Assembly (NCBI GenBank): GCA_030432015.1
Contig: JAUIHJ010000081.1
Location: 1-15,795, forward strand
From: a bacterium
GTDB taxonomy: Bacteria > Planctomycetota > Planctomycetia > Pirellulales > Pirellulaceae
DNA: 15,795 bases
Direction of reading: 5' to 3'
Shown: piece after piece, positions 1 through 7,833 of the stretch
How positions within the stretch are numbered: position 1 is the first letter of the stretch
Layout of the letters: each line of letters starts with the position of its first letter
Translations under genes and position numbers: made by a program
The notes under the pieces: model-generated
Database searches by the model: none
Seen by the model: the letters and a program-made list of their open reading frames with translations, nothing else
Told to the model about the DNA's origin: nothing

Positions 1-108
1 GAATTGGGCCGCGGCGGAAATTCCCAGCATCGTCCAACCGGGAAAATACCGATAGCGTCGGTCGGTTTTTTCGGCAAGCGGCGTCACGGCCGCCGAGGCG
101 AGATTCAT
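1..108 (-). CDS. Probable MFS transporter, N-terminal fragment (runs off left edge)
   Basis: A minus-strand reading frame opens with ATG at 108-106 and stays open for 36 codons to the edge of the window. The peptide starts with a short polar stretch, then reads RYRYFPGWTMLGISAAAQF, in which an aromatic-Pro-Gly-Trp motif leads into a hydrophobic helix. This is how the first transmembrane helix of many planctomycete major facilitator transporters begins, so a membrane transporter is the likely product; substrate unknown. The upstream Shine-Dalgarno is weak (GGAA about 6 nt before ATG). It lies 63 bp behind the stop of the phosphohexomutase gene on the same strand and could be co-transcribed with it. 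The family call rests on only 36 residues and is tentative; the open frame itself is clear. Confidence 0.5.
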   Translation of the reverse strand, partial: MNLASAAVTPLAEKTDRRYRYFPGWTMLGISAAAQF

Positions 109-141
109 GAGGGATTCCGAGTCGCGGTGGGGGCGGTGCGG

Positions 142-159
142 CACGCTGCGGGGAGCGTG
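142..159 (-). other. Small hairpin between the phosphohexomutase and the transporter gene
   Basis: CACGCT (142-147) and AGCGTG (154-159) form a perfect 6-bp stem around a 6-nt loop in the 63-bp gap. No T tract follows on either strand, so it is not a standard intrinsic terminator. It may be an attenuating or processing hairpin, or chance. Confidence 0.25.
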
Positions 160-171
160 GAAAACGTCGTG

Positions 172-1515
172 TCAGACGCTGGCCAGCACCGTGGCTGCGT
201 CATCGCACAATTGCACGGCCGCCGGCTGGGTCGGGGCTTCAGCGATGATCCGAGCAATCGGTTCGGTATTGCTCGCGCGAATCAGCAACCACCGATCCGG
301 CCAGTCTAACCGTAAACCGTCCTGATCGTTAGTGGCGGCATCTGCGAAGTGCCGACGGATCGCGGCCTGACCGCGAGCCAGCGCGGCTCGGTCCAACGGT
401 ACGGTCGTCTTGTGGATGGCATAGCTGGGAAGGGATGCCACCCAATCGTGCAGTGTTGTCTTCCGCGCTGCCAGGCCGTCCAACAGTAATGCCATGCCAA
501 CGAAGCTATCACGCACATATCCGATGCGAGGATCGATCGGACCGCCGTTGCCCTCGCCGCCGAACACGGCGTCGTGCTCTCGCATCATGGCGACGACGTT
601 GGCTTCTCCCACAGCGCTACGATGAAAGGGGACATCGTATTTCTGCGCGAGGTCTTGGGCCATCCGGCTGGTCGCGCAATTCGTCACGATCGGCCCGGGA
701 CGCCCGGCCAGGACATGGTCCAGGCAAAGGGCCAGCGTGTATTCTTCTCCGATGTAGTGCCCCGTTTGATCGATCAGTGCCAGCCGATCTGCGTCAGGAT
801 CCTGGCAGAAGCCGATCTCGGCAGCCGCATCGGTGATCGTCGCCGACACGCTGGCCAGATTCTTTGCCGTGGGCTCAGGAGGATGGGCAAAGTTTCCGTC
901 CGGTGTCTCGCCCAGTCGCACCACGTCGCAGCCCAGTGCCTCCAGGAGCTCCAAGCCGAGTAAGCTTCCCGCCCCATGATTGGCATCCAGCGCCACCTTG
1001 AATCCGCGCTCACGGATCCGCGGCACGTCGACCGTCGCCAAGACCAGTTCCAGATGCTGTTGGGTGATCTTTGTGGGTTGCAGAGTCTCGCCAATTTGAT
1101 CGTACGGCACCCACGCAATCTCGCTTTTCCGATACCGGCGAATCACCTCTTCACCAGCGGCGGCGGTAAGTACGCTACCCTCGGCTGAAAACAGTTTGAG
1201 CCCGTTATACGCCGAGGGATTATGGCTGGCTGAGATCTGTATCCCGCCGGCGGCCCGATGTTGGCGAATCAAGACGCCAGTCGTCGGCGTGGCCGCGATG
1301 CCGCCGTCCAGGACGGTCCTGCCGATCGCGGCGAGGCCCGCGCGGATAGCATCTGCCAGCATCGCGCCTGTTTGACGCGAGTCGCGGGTGATCACCAGCG
1401 GACCGGGTGCGACACCGGCGGCAAAAGCGCATGCGAATCGCATGACCAGTTCCGGCGACAGGCTCTCCCCCACCACGCCACGCAAGCCCGAGACACTGAT
1501 GATCGGTTCCTTCAA
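172..1515 (-). CDS. Phosphohexomutase, GlmM/ManB-like (phosphoglucosamine or phosphomanno/glucomutase)
   Basis: This cytoplasmic alpha-D-phosphohexomutase interconverts 6-phospho and 1-phospho sugars through a phosphoserine; the likely reaction is GlcN-6-P to GlcN-1-P or the mannose/glucose equivalent. All four family motifs are present (numbering from the chosen start): catalytic serine loop ISASHNP with Ser97, Mg site DPDADR with Asp239/241/243, sugar-specificity loop GEGNGG around Glu321, and phosphate-binding loop RASNTEP at 413-419. The frame stays open upstream to 1749, but conserved homology begins at KEPIISVSGLRG. A TTG at 1515-1513 lies 5 nt after a strong GGGAAGGAAG ribosome site, giving 447 residues, close to the usual 445-450. 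The earlier in-frame ATG would put its start inside the divergent neighbour. The GEGNGG loop and the length favour a GlmM-type enzyme, but substrate cannot be settled from sequence, so no symbol is given. Confidence 0.9.
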   Translation of the reverse strand: MKEPIISVSGLRGVVGESLSPELVMRFACAFAAGVAPGPLVITRDSRQTGAMLADAIRAGLAAIGRTVLDGGIAATPTTGVLIRQHRAAGGIQISASHNPSAYNGLKLFSAEGSVLTAAAGEEVIRRYRKSEIAWVPYDQIGETLQPTKITQQHLELVLATVDVPRIRERGFKVALDANHGAGSLLGLELLEALGCDVVRLGETPDGNFAHPPEPTAKNLASVSATITDAAAEIGFCQDPDADRLALIDQTGHYIGEEYTLALCLDHVLAGRPGPIVTNCATSRMAQDLAQKYDVPFHRSAVGEANVVAMMREHDAVFGGEGNGGPIDPRIGYVRDSFVGMALLLDGLAARKTTLHDWVASLPSYAIHKTTVPLDRAALARGQAAIRRHFADAATNDQDGLRLDWPDRWLLIRASNTEPIARIIAEAPTQPAAVQLCDDAATVLASV

Positions 1516-1552
1516 TGTGGCTTCCTTCCCTGGAAATAGTCGGATCGCGTTC

Positions 1553-1580
1553 AATATAACGTTTGGCGGTCTTTCGACCA
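1553..1580 (-). promoter_or_regulatory. Weak sigma70-type promoter candidate for the GlmM-like gene
   Basis: On the minus strand TATATT (1558-1553) is a good -10 box. The best -35 match at suitable spacing is TGGTCG (1580-1575, 16-bp spacer, 3 of 6 matches). Transcription from here would give a leader of about 30 nt before the TTG start. A small GGTC/GACC hairpin (1568-1579) lies inside the spacer. Confidence 0.3.
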
Positions 1581-1701
1581 GCCGGAATCGATCGTAGAAT
1601 CCGCTTTGAGGGTGGCTGGGCGGGCGGTTGTTGGCAACGACGCCTCGGGGCCGGTTGCCGTCATTCACTACATGGACGCGCCGACCGAGGAGATTCTCAG
1701 C

Positions 1702-3513
1702 ATGAGCGATTTGACCAGCGATGTGGCCGAGCTTCAACAGCAGATTCAACAGGCCGCTGCCGAGAAAAAACTGTCACCTGGCGCGGTGACCAATTTACAA
1801 CAGTGGCTCACCGAATCACGCTACGCTCAATATGTTCCGCAGATTGCCGAGCACGTCGCGGCGGAACAATGGCAGGCTCTGGACGATGCATTTTGGACCG
1901 TGATCCCCTTTGGGACGGGCGGCCGGCGCGGCCGGATGTATCCGATTGGCTGTAATGCCATCAATGATCGAACGATCGGCGAGAGCGCCCAGGGGCTGGC
2001 CGAATATGTTAAGGAGCAGCACGACGGCACGACTCCCCTGTCATGTGCCATCGCCTATGACACACGGCATAATTCCCGGCACTTCGCCGAACTGTGCGCA
2101 GGGATCATGGTCGCTGCCGGGTTCAAAGTCTACTTCTTGGACGACTATCGAAGTACGCCCGAGCTCTCCTTTCTGGTGCGGCGCAAGCAATGTTCCTGCG
2201 GAATCATGGTCACGGCAAGCCACAACCCGCCCAGCGATAATGCCGTCAAGGTCTATTGGTCGACCGGCGCGCAGATCTTACCCCCACATGATAAGGCGAT
2301 TATTGATCGCGTGATGACGGTCGATACCATCGAGGCGGCGAATTTCGACGATGCGGTTCGCGATGGGAATGTGGTCTTCTGCAAGGACGAGATTGACGCG
2401 GCCTTCTTCGAACAGCTCAAGTCCCAAGCGTTCGCCGGGCCACGCGACGTGAAGATTATCTTCTCGCCGCTGCACGGTGTCGGCGCGTCGGCCGTCTGCC
2501 CCGTGCTGGCCGCTGATGGATTTACCGACGTCGAGGTCTTTGCGCCGCACGCCGAGCTGAGCGGTGATTTTCCCAACGTTCCCGGCCACGTCTCCAACCC
2601 GGAGAATCCCGCGGTCTTTGATGCGATCATCGAGCGGGGCCGCGAGATTGGAGCGGACCTGATCCTGGCCACCGACCCGGACTGTGATCGGATGGGGTGC
2701 GCGGCCCCACTGACAACCGATCCCAAGGGCGAGTGGGCGACGTTCACCGGCAATCAGCTCGGCGGACTCCTGACCGACTATGTGCTCGAACAGAGTAGCC
2801 GCTCGCCAGAACATTATGTCGTCAAGACGCTGGTAACGACGGAATTGATTCGGCGGATCGCCGACTCGTATCATGTCACGACCTACGGCAACCTGCACGT
2901 CGGCTTTAAGTGGATTGCCGGGCAGGTGGATGCTGCGGGTCCCGAGCGGTTCTTGTTTGGGACGGAAGAGTCCCATGGCTATGTTGTGGGAACGTACGCC
3001 CGCGACAAGGATGGGGCCGTCGCCTGTATGTTGTTGGCCGAACTCGCCGCCCGCGTCAAGGCAGAAGGCAAATCGTTGCACGAGAAATTAGAGGCCTTGT
3101 ACTGGCAGCATGGATATCATGCCGAACATACCATCAACGTCTTCATGGAAGGGTCCGAGGGAATGACGCGGATGAAGGCCTTGATGCAGCAATTCCGCGA
3201 GAAACCTCCCACGTCGCTGGCGGGCGTTGAGGTGACTTCGATTCGCGATTATAAGGCGTTAACAACAACGACTTCCACCGGCGAGAAACAACCGCTCGAC
3301 GCACCTGCCGCGGACATGGTCATCCTGGACCTGGCTGAACCAGGCAACTATATCGCCGTTCGACCGTCGGGGACCGAACCCAAGGTCAAATTTTATATGT
3401 TTACATTCGTGCCGGCGGAACAGTTGTCCCTGATGGATGTGACACGCGATGAGATGGCCGCGAGGATGAAGGGATTCGAGCACGACTTGCGGAAGTTTGC
3501 CGATGCGGTCTAA
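1702..3513 (+). CDS. Phospho-sugar mutase, PGM2/PgcA type (alpha-phosphoglucomutase or phosphopentomutase)
   Basis: A 603-residue alpha-D-phosphohexomutase of the long subgroup that includes bacterial PgcA and eukaryotic PGM2. It probably converts glucose-6-P and glucose-1-P for glycogen and cell-surface sugar synthesis, possibly also pentose phosphates. Motifs: FGTGGRRG near the N terminus, catalytic loop VTASHNPPSDN with Ser173, metal loop TDPDCDR (Asp325/327/329), sugar loop GTEESHG (420-426) and phosphate loop RPSGTEP (554-560). The frame is open from 1606, but ATG 1702 has GAGGAG at 1687-1692, 9 nt upstream, and the earlier codons run back towards the divergent gene and do not resemble the family. 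It is divergent from the GlmM-like gene with 186 bp between the two starts. The enzyme class is certain; substrate is inferred from the family. Confidence 0.92.
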   Translation: MSDLTSDVAELQQQIQQAAAEKKLSPGAVTNLQQWLTESRYAQYVPQIAEHVAAEQWQALDDAFWTVIPFGTGGRRGRMYPIGCNAINDRTIGESAQGLAEYVKEQHDGTTPLSCAIAYDTRHNSRHFAELCAGIMVAAGFKVYFLDDYRSTPELSFLVRRKQCSCGIMVTASHNPPSDNAVKVYWSTGAQILPPHDKAIIDRVMTVDTIEAANFDDAVRDGNVVFCKDEIDAAFFEQLKSQAFAGPRDVKIIFSPLHGVGASAVCPVLAADGFTDVEVFAPHAELSGDFPNVPGHVSNPENPAVFDAIIERGREIGADLILATDPDCDRMGCAAPLTTDPKGEWATFTGNQLGGLLTDYVLEQSSRSPEHYVVKTLVTTELIRRIADSYHVTTYGNLHVGFKWIAGQVDAAGPERFLFGTEESHGYVVGTYARDKDGAVACMLLAELAARVKAEGKSLHEKLEALYWQHGYHAEHTINVFMEGSEGMTRMKALMQQFREKPPTSLAGVEVTSIRDYKALTTTTSTGEKQPLDAPAADMVILDLAEPGNYIAVRPSGTEPKVKFYMFTFVPAEQLSLMDVTRDEMAARMKGFEHDLRKFADAV

Positions 3514-3527
3514 CGTGAAAATTGTTG

Positions 3528-3556
3528 TTGCCGCCTGGTGAAACGTGACGGATAAT
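3528..3556 (+). promoter_or_regulatory. Sigma70-type promoter candidate for the DUF1501 gene
   Basis: TTGCCG (3528-3533), a 17-bp spacer and GATAAT (3551-3556) lie in the 93-bp gap between the mutase and the DUF1501 gene. The predicted start would leave a leader of about 44 nt before the ATG at 3607. This suggests the DUF1501 gene is transcribed on its own, although read-through from upstream remains possible. Confidence 0.45.
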
Positions 3557-3606
3557 GACGGGGTTGCTGCGGTGCCATGCCGTTGCCGTTTCCACCGAGG
3601 ATTCCC

Positions 3607-5022
3607 ATGCCGCACCGCCAACTGATTTCCCGCCGCCACCTGTTGGCTCAACTTGGTGCCGGTTTTGGGACGCTCGGGCTGGCCAGCGTGATCGCCGGTC
3701 AGGAGGCGTCAGCGCCCTCGGCTGCGGCTGCAGCGCCATTGGCTCCGCGAGCTCCTCATTTCGCGCCCCGTGCCAAGCGTGTCATTCAGTTGTTCATGCC
3801 CGGCGGCCCGTCGCAAATTGACACCTTCGATTACAAGCCTCAGGTGGATGCTTGCCACGGACAGCGTCCGAAGCTGGTTGACCGCAAGTCCCTGCGAAAT
3901 ACCAAGGGTGGGCTGTTCAAGTCACCCTTCGCTTTCAAGCAGCACGGGCAATCGGGGAAATGGGTCAGCGAAATCTTTCCCCATGTCGCTCGGTGTGTCG
4001 ACGATATCTGCTTTATTCACTCGATGCACACCGACATTCCCGAACACGCCGGCGCGATCCTGATGATGAACCTCGGGCACTTGCAGCCGAATCGCCCCAG
4101 TCTGGGGTCGTGGCTGACGTATGGATTGGGCACGGAGAATCAGGATCTTCCCGGTTTCGTCGCGATGTCACCTCGCGCGCAACCTCGTGGTGGACTAGCC
4201 AATTGGGGCAGCAGTTTCCTGCCCGGTGCCTATGCCGGTTGTTATGTCAACATCGGAGAAATGCATCCAGATCGCGTGGTTCGCGATCTCAAGAATCACT
4301 ATCTGCCGCGATCCGCGCAACGCCGCCAGGCAGACCTGCTGGCGGAGTTGAACCAGTTGGATCTGGCCAGGCAGGAACGGGATCAGCAACTGGAGGCCAG
4401 CATTGAGGCGATGGAGTTGGCGTTTCGTATGCAGTTCGCGGTTCCCGAAGCATTCGATCTGAATCGCGAGACCAAAGCGACGCTCGACAGCTACGGTGAC
4501 AGCGACTACGCCAAGGGTTGCCTATTGGCACGCCGGTTAGTCGAGCGTGGGGTACGGATGGTGCAAGTCTCCTTGTCGATCGACGGCTACGACATTGCCT
4601 GGGACACGGGGCACAATGATATTGCCGGCGGCCACCGCCGCTTGGCTGATGCCTGCGACCGCGGCATCGCAGCCTTGCTGCACGATCTGAAGCAGCGCGG
4701 CATGTTGGACGACACGCTAGTGATCTGGGGAGGCGAGTTTGGTCGAGCGCCGACATCAGAGGGTCAGAAAGGACGCGATCATGACCATTACGGTTTCACG
4801 ACATGGCTGGCCGGTGGAGGCGTCAAGCCGGGCTTCAGCTATGGTGCGACGGACGAGTTTGGTTTGACCGCCGTTGAGAATCGTGTGCATGTTCACGACC
4901 TCCACGCTACGATTCTGCATCTGATGGGCCTGGATCATACCAAGCTGACCTATCGGTACTCGGGTCGCGACTTCCGCCTGACCGACGTGCATGGCAACGT
5001 TGTTCACGACATTTTAGCGTGA
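3607..5022 (+). CDS. DUF1501 domain protein with Tat signal (exported, alkaline-phosphatase/sulfatase-like fold)
   Basis: A 471-residue member of the DUF1501 family, which is strongly expanded in planctomycetes and distantly related to sulfatases and alkaline phosphatases; no reaction is established. The N terminus has a twin-arginine signal: Arg9-Arg10 in SRRHLLAQLGAG, a hydrophobic stretch, then an Ala/Pro-rich linker, so the protein is probably exported folded by Tat. Family hallmarks are LFMPGGPSQIDTFDYKP after the signal, the DTGHNDIAGGHRR region, and the C-terminal IWGGEFGRAP, GRDHDHYGF and AGGGVKPG segments; the Asp/His/Gly clusters fit a metal site. ATG 3607 is chosen because GAGG lies about 8 nt upstream and the Tat motif follows at once; an in-frame ATG at 3577 would add ten residues. 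Planctomycete DUF1501 genes usually follow a DUF1549/DUF1553 cytochrome-like partner, and none is present here. Confidence 0.9.
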   Translation: MPHRQLISRRHLLAQLGAGFGTLGLASVIAGQEASAPSAAAAAPLAPRAPHFAPRAKRVIQLFMPGGPSQIDTFDYKPQVDACHGQRPKLVDRKSLRNTKGGLFKSPFAFKQHGQSGKWVSEIFPHVARCVDDICFIHSMHTDIPEHAGAILMMNLGHLQPNRPSLGSWLTYGLGTENQDLPGFVAMSPRAQPRGGLANWGSSFLPGAYAGCYVNIGEMHPDRVVRDLKNHYLPRSAQRRQADLLAELNQLDLARQERDQQLEASIEAMELAFRMQFAVPEAFDLNRETKATLDSYGDSDYAKGCLLARRLVERGVRMVQVSLSIDGYDIAWDTGHNDIAGGHRRLADACDRGIAALLHDLKQRGMLDDTLVIWGGEFGRAPTSEGQKGRDHDHYGFTTWLAGGGVKPGFSYGATDEFGLTAVENRVHVHDLHATILHLMGLDHTKLTYRYSGRDFRLTDVHGNVVHDILA

Positions 5023-5036
5023 GAATTTGACGTGGC

Positions 5037-7622
5037 TTAGCGGGACGTTTCCCCGCCGGTTGCGGCAGGTTGATGCCAAAATCGCCGGAAGCGAATCGGC
5101 AACTCGGGGCCGCTGTATTCGGCTCCGCGGACACTTGGTTTCCCCGCTGGTGGAGCGAGTCCAACCTCGCCGAGACCTCCGCCGAGACCTCCCATCCCGA
5201 CGGCGGAGCCTGACATCTCGCCACCACCACTCGACATAGATCCCATTCCGCCCATGCCCATGTCCATGCCGCCCGACATCATGCCCGATCCCCCGGATAT
5301 CGGTGTCATCCAGCCCCCGCGTCGGGCAGATATGGTCGTAAGTTGCCAGTGAAACCAGGAACCCACTTTCCAGATTTCAATGCTGCCTTGCTGTCCTTCA
5401 AACCCCAACACTCCGATGTCCCCCGGGCTTTGGAATCTGAGGTTGTCGCGCAGTAGCTTTTGCCAGTCGACGTCGACGATTGCGTCCAACTGCGTCCAAA
5501 CGTGATTCTCCAAGTCGTCCAAAGCGTTTGGGTCATCGAACCGGATGGTCGTGACCCAGTGCCCGTTTGCGTTCTTTTCTCGTTCGAGATGTTCCTGCTC
5601 GAGTTCGACGTACGCGGCGTGGGCCTCGCGGAGCACTTCATTGATCTTGGTCCATTGCTGAGCACTGAGTCGTTTGCCCGCCATACCAAGAAGCGATGAC
5701 AGCGTGGGGCCGTCTGTCGTCCATTCGATCCAGTCGATCATCTCGCCAGTTGACGGTGCCGGCACGAAGGCCCCCGGCGACGATTCAATGTTCAGCTGCT
5801 CGGCGAGCCCGGCTTGCGACAACTCGATCGTCGTTGAACGACCGCGTGATATTTCGCTCGCACCCATCTCAACGACGGCATCCCTTCGAACACCCAGCCC
5901 CAAGATCACCACAATGCACATTGCCGCCAGTCCGCCGAACAGCAGGACAACCAGTAGGACGCCCCAAGGCGCATGGCGCCGGTCATGAGCAGACTCCCAG
6001 CCGGCATGTCGGTCCTTGGGCGGGCGCTGCGTCGGCGTTCCCTGCCGCTGGTGTCGTAGTGCACGGAGCGATACCAGCGTCCCGGTCAGGCACGTGATCA
6101 GGGCGATCATGCCAACGCCCACGAAGATGGAGCGCGCATCCATGGTCGCGAAGAAGGCAAACAGGCCTTGGGCGCGGGTGTCCGGAAACGGCATGTTGCT
6201 ACCCAGCGCGTGAACGCCATACGCCAGTCCGTGTCCGGCGTTGGCGTACCAGCCGATTGCCAGACCGCCCTGTGCGACGGCGCCAATCGCCACGCCCCCG
6301 TAGCTGAGCCCAAACCCCAATGCCAGGCCTCCGGCCGCCACCAGGAGGCCAACAGCGAGGCCTCCAAAGGAAAACAGTCCTAGCGAAATACCTGCAACGG
6401 TCAGCGCGCCGATGGCACTGCCCCCTAAGGCCAGGCCCCCAACGGCGCCCGCACCGATGGCAATGCCTCCGAATGCGAACGTGCCAATGGCAACGACCCC
6501 GCAGGCGATGTTACCGCAGGCAATAATGCCCGTTGCCCGGCACAGCTTGCCGGTTTGGGGGTCGGTGCCGTACGCGATGTGAACCAACGGCCAGCCAAAC
6601 AAGTGCGCTTCAGATTTGTACTCGAAGTGGTGATGGTGTTGGGGACCGACAAAGCGGGGGCTACCCGCACCACGACGTGATGCGCAAATGGCTTGCACAT
6701 CGGTCTTGATTTCGCTGGCATGTTGGTAGCGACGCGCGGGTTCCTTTTCGAGGGTCCGAAAGACGACTTCATCCAAGCGGACGTCGACCTGGACTTTCTT
6801 GGATGGGCCGTCGAAGCGCCCCATCGGCAATTCGCCGGTGAGCATTTCATAGAAGACCACTCCCAGCGAATAGATGTCGGCGCGATGGTCGACGTCATGG
6901 GAGCCCTCCATCTGTTCGGGTGACATGTACCGCGGCGTTCCCATCACTTGATGCGTCCCGGTCAGGGTGACATCCGTGGTCGGACCCAACAGGCGGGCCA
7001 GGCCAAAGTCGGCGATACGCGTCTTCCCTTTCCGATCGATGAGCACGTTCTCGGGCTTGATGTCGCGATGCACGATCCCTTCGTCGTGAGCATATTGCAG
7101 CGCGTCACAGATCTGCGGCACGATCGCCAGCGCTTCCGAAGGCGTCAACGTTCCGGCGTTAATCGCGTCGCGAAGGTTAACGCCATCGACAAACTCCATG
7201 ACGAAATAGTAGAAATCTCCTGAGTGGCCGGAATCGAAAACGGTCACGATGTGAGGGTGGCTGAGGCGGGCCAGGGAGCGGGCTTCGCGTTCGAAACGGC
7301 CGGCGAAGGAGCCGTCGTCGTGGTCGTGGGGAGGCAGTATTTTGAGAGCGACAATCCGGTCGAGCCCTACCTGGCGCGCCTTGTAGACGGCCCCCATCCC
7401 CCCCTGGCCGATCAAGTCCAGTATCTCCAACTGTGGAAAATACGGGGCAAGCTCGTGGGGTTTGGGCGGTTCGTAGGATTGTCTTCTGGCTGGATCGAAT
7501 TGCGTTGGGCTGGTATCTCGGTGCCCCATGCCGAGCCGCATCAGGCAGCTTGGACAGACGCCGTCCGGGCTGTCATCCGGCAATGTCACGCCGCACTGTC
7601 CACAGGAATGGACGTCAGACAT
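5037..7622 (-). CDS. Hanks-type Ser/Thr protein kinase with zinc ribbon, Gly-rich membrane repeats and unknown C-terminal domain
   Basis: An 861-residue membrane-associated protein kinase. Order: zinc ribbon with Cys7, Cys10, Cys23, Cys26; kinase domain about 65-320 with GQGGMGAVY P-loop, Lys94, HRDIKPEN (Asp187, Asn192), DFG (Asp205) and the activation/APE-like segment GTPRYMSPEQ, so it should be active. Residues about 340-475 are a Gly/Ala-rich hydrophobic repeat built on an xxGGxAIG-like pattern, then membrane helices near 500-518 and 553-578. A soluble domain of about 190 residues that I do not recognise follows, then a Met/Gly/Ser-rich low-complexity tail (about 772-820). ATG 7622 is chosen for GAGGAG 7 nt upstream; an ATG 12 codons earlier lacks this. 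It follows the ECF sigma gene on the same strand, so the pair is probably a signalling unit. Its stop is only 14 bp from the convergent DUF1501 stop. Confidence 0.9.
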   Translation of the reverse strand: MSDVHSCGQCGVTLPDDSPDGVCPSCLMRLGMGHRDTSPTQFDPARRQSYEPPKPHELAPYFPQLEILDLIGQGGMGAVYKARQVGLDRIVALKILPPHDHDDGSFAGRFEREARSLARLSHPHIVTVFDSGHSGDFYYFVMEFVDGVNLRDAINAGTLTPSEALAIVPQICDALQYAHDEGIVHRDIKPENVLIDRKGKTRIADFGLARLLGPTTDVTLTGTHQVMGTPRYMSPEQMEGSHDVDHRADIYSLGVVFYEMLTGELPMGRFDGPSKKVQVDVRLDEVVFRTLEKEPARRYQHASEIKTDVQAICASRRGAGSPRFVGPQHHHHFEYKSEAHLFGWPLVHIAYGTDPQTGKLCRATGIIACGNIACGVVAIGTFAFGGIAIGAGAVGGLALGGSAIGALTVAGISLGLFSFGGLAVGLLVAAGGLALGFGLSYGGVAIGAVAQGGLAIGWYANAGHGLAYGVHALGSNMPFPDTRAQGLFAFFATMDARSIFVGVGMIALITCLTGTLVSLRALRHQRQGTPTQRPPKDRHAGWESAHDRRHAPWGVLLVVLLFGGLAAMCIVVILGLGVRRDAVVEMGASEISRGRSTTIELSQAGLAEQLNIESSPGAFVPAPSTGEMIDWIEWTTDGPTLSSLLGMAGKRLSAQQWTKINEVLREAHAAYVELEQEHLEREKNANGHWVTTIRFDDPNALDDLENHVWTQLDAIVDVDWQKLLRDNLRFQSPGDIGVLGFEGQQGSIEIWKVGSWFHWQLTTISARRGGWMTPISGGSGMMSGGMDMGMGGMGSMSSGGGEMSGSAVGMGGLGGGLGEVGLAPPAGKPSVRGAEYSGPELPIRFRRFWHQPAATGGETSR

Positions 7623-7669
7623 GGGGCTACTCCTCGAAGCGATCGTGCGGGCACTCAACTCGTTACAGC

Positions 7670-7698
7670 AAGATAACCGGTTTTTCGCGACAGGTTAC
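7670..7698 (-). promoter_or_regulatory. Candidate ECF-dependent promoter upstream of the kinase gene
   Basis: In the 211-bp gap (7623-7833) between sigma factor and kinase, minus-strand GTAACC (7698-7693) is followed after 17 bp by TATCTT (7675-7670). An AACC core at -35 is the common signature of ECF promoters, and the predicted start leaves about 40 nt before the kinase ATG. The same stretch is an inverted repeat (TAACC and GGTTA arms), which could also bind a dimeric regulator. Recognition by the adjacent sigma factor is inference. The rest of the gap holds two 10-bp palindromes, CCGAATTCGG (7766-7775) and CCAGGCCTGG (7795-7804), and no gene. Confidence 0.4.
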
Positions 7699-7833
7699 GC
7701 GAGATTTTGGGAGTACGCCGAGGTTTCTTGGCGGCGGTATCTTGCAAGTCGCCAGTGCGGTCGTGCCGAATTCGGTGTCGCGTCGCGTGCTGAGCCAGGC
7801 CTGGGTGGATGCGCGGTCTCAAGCCCAGTCAGC

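Noticed and set aside
142..159. Intrinsic terminator after the GlmM-like gene
   Set aside because: The stem is only 6 bp and no T tract follows on either strand, so it is listed only as a hairpin.
2253..3081. Long minus-strand frames opposite the PGM2-type gene
   Set aside because: Antisense shadows of a gene whose four catalytic motifs are intact.
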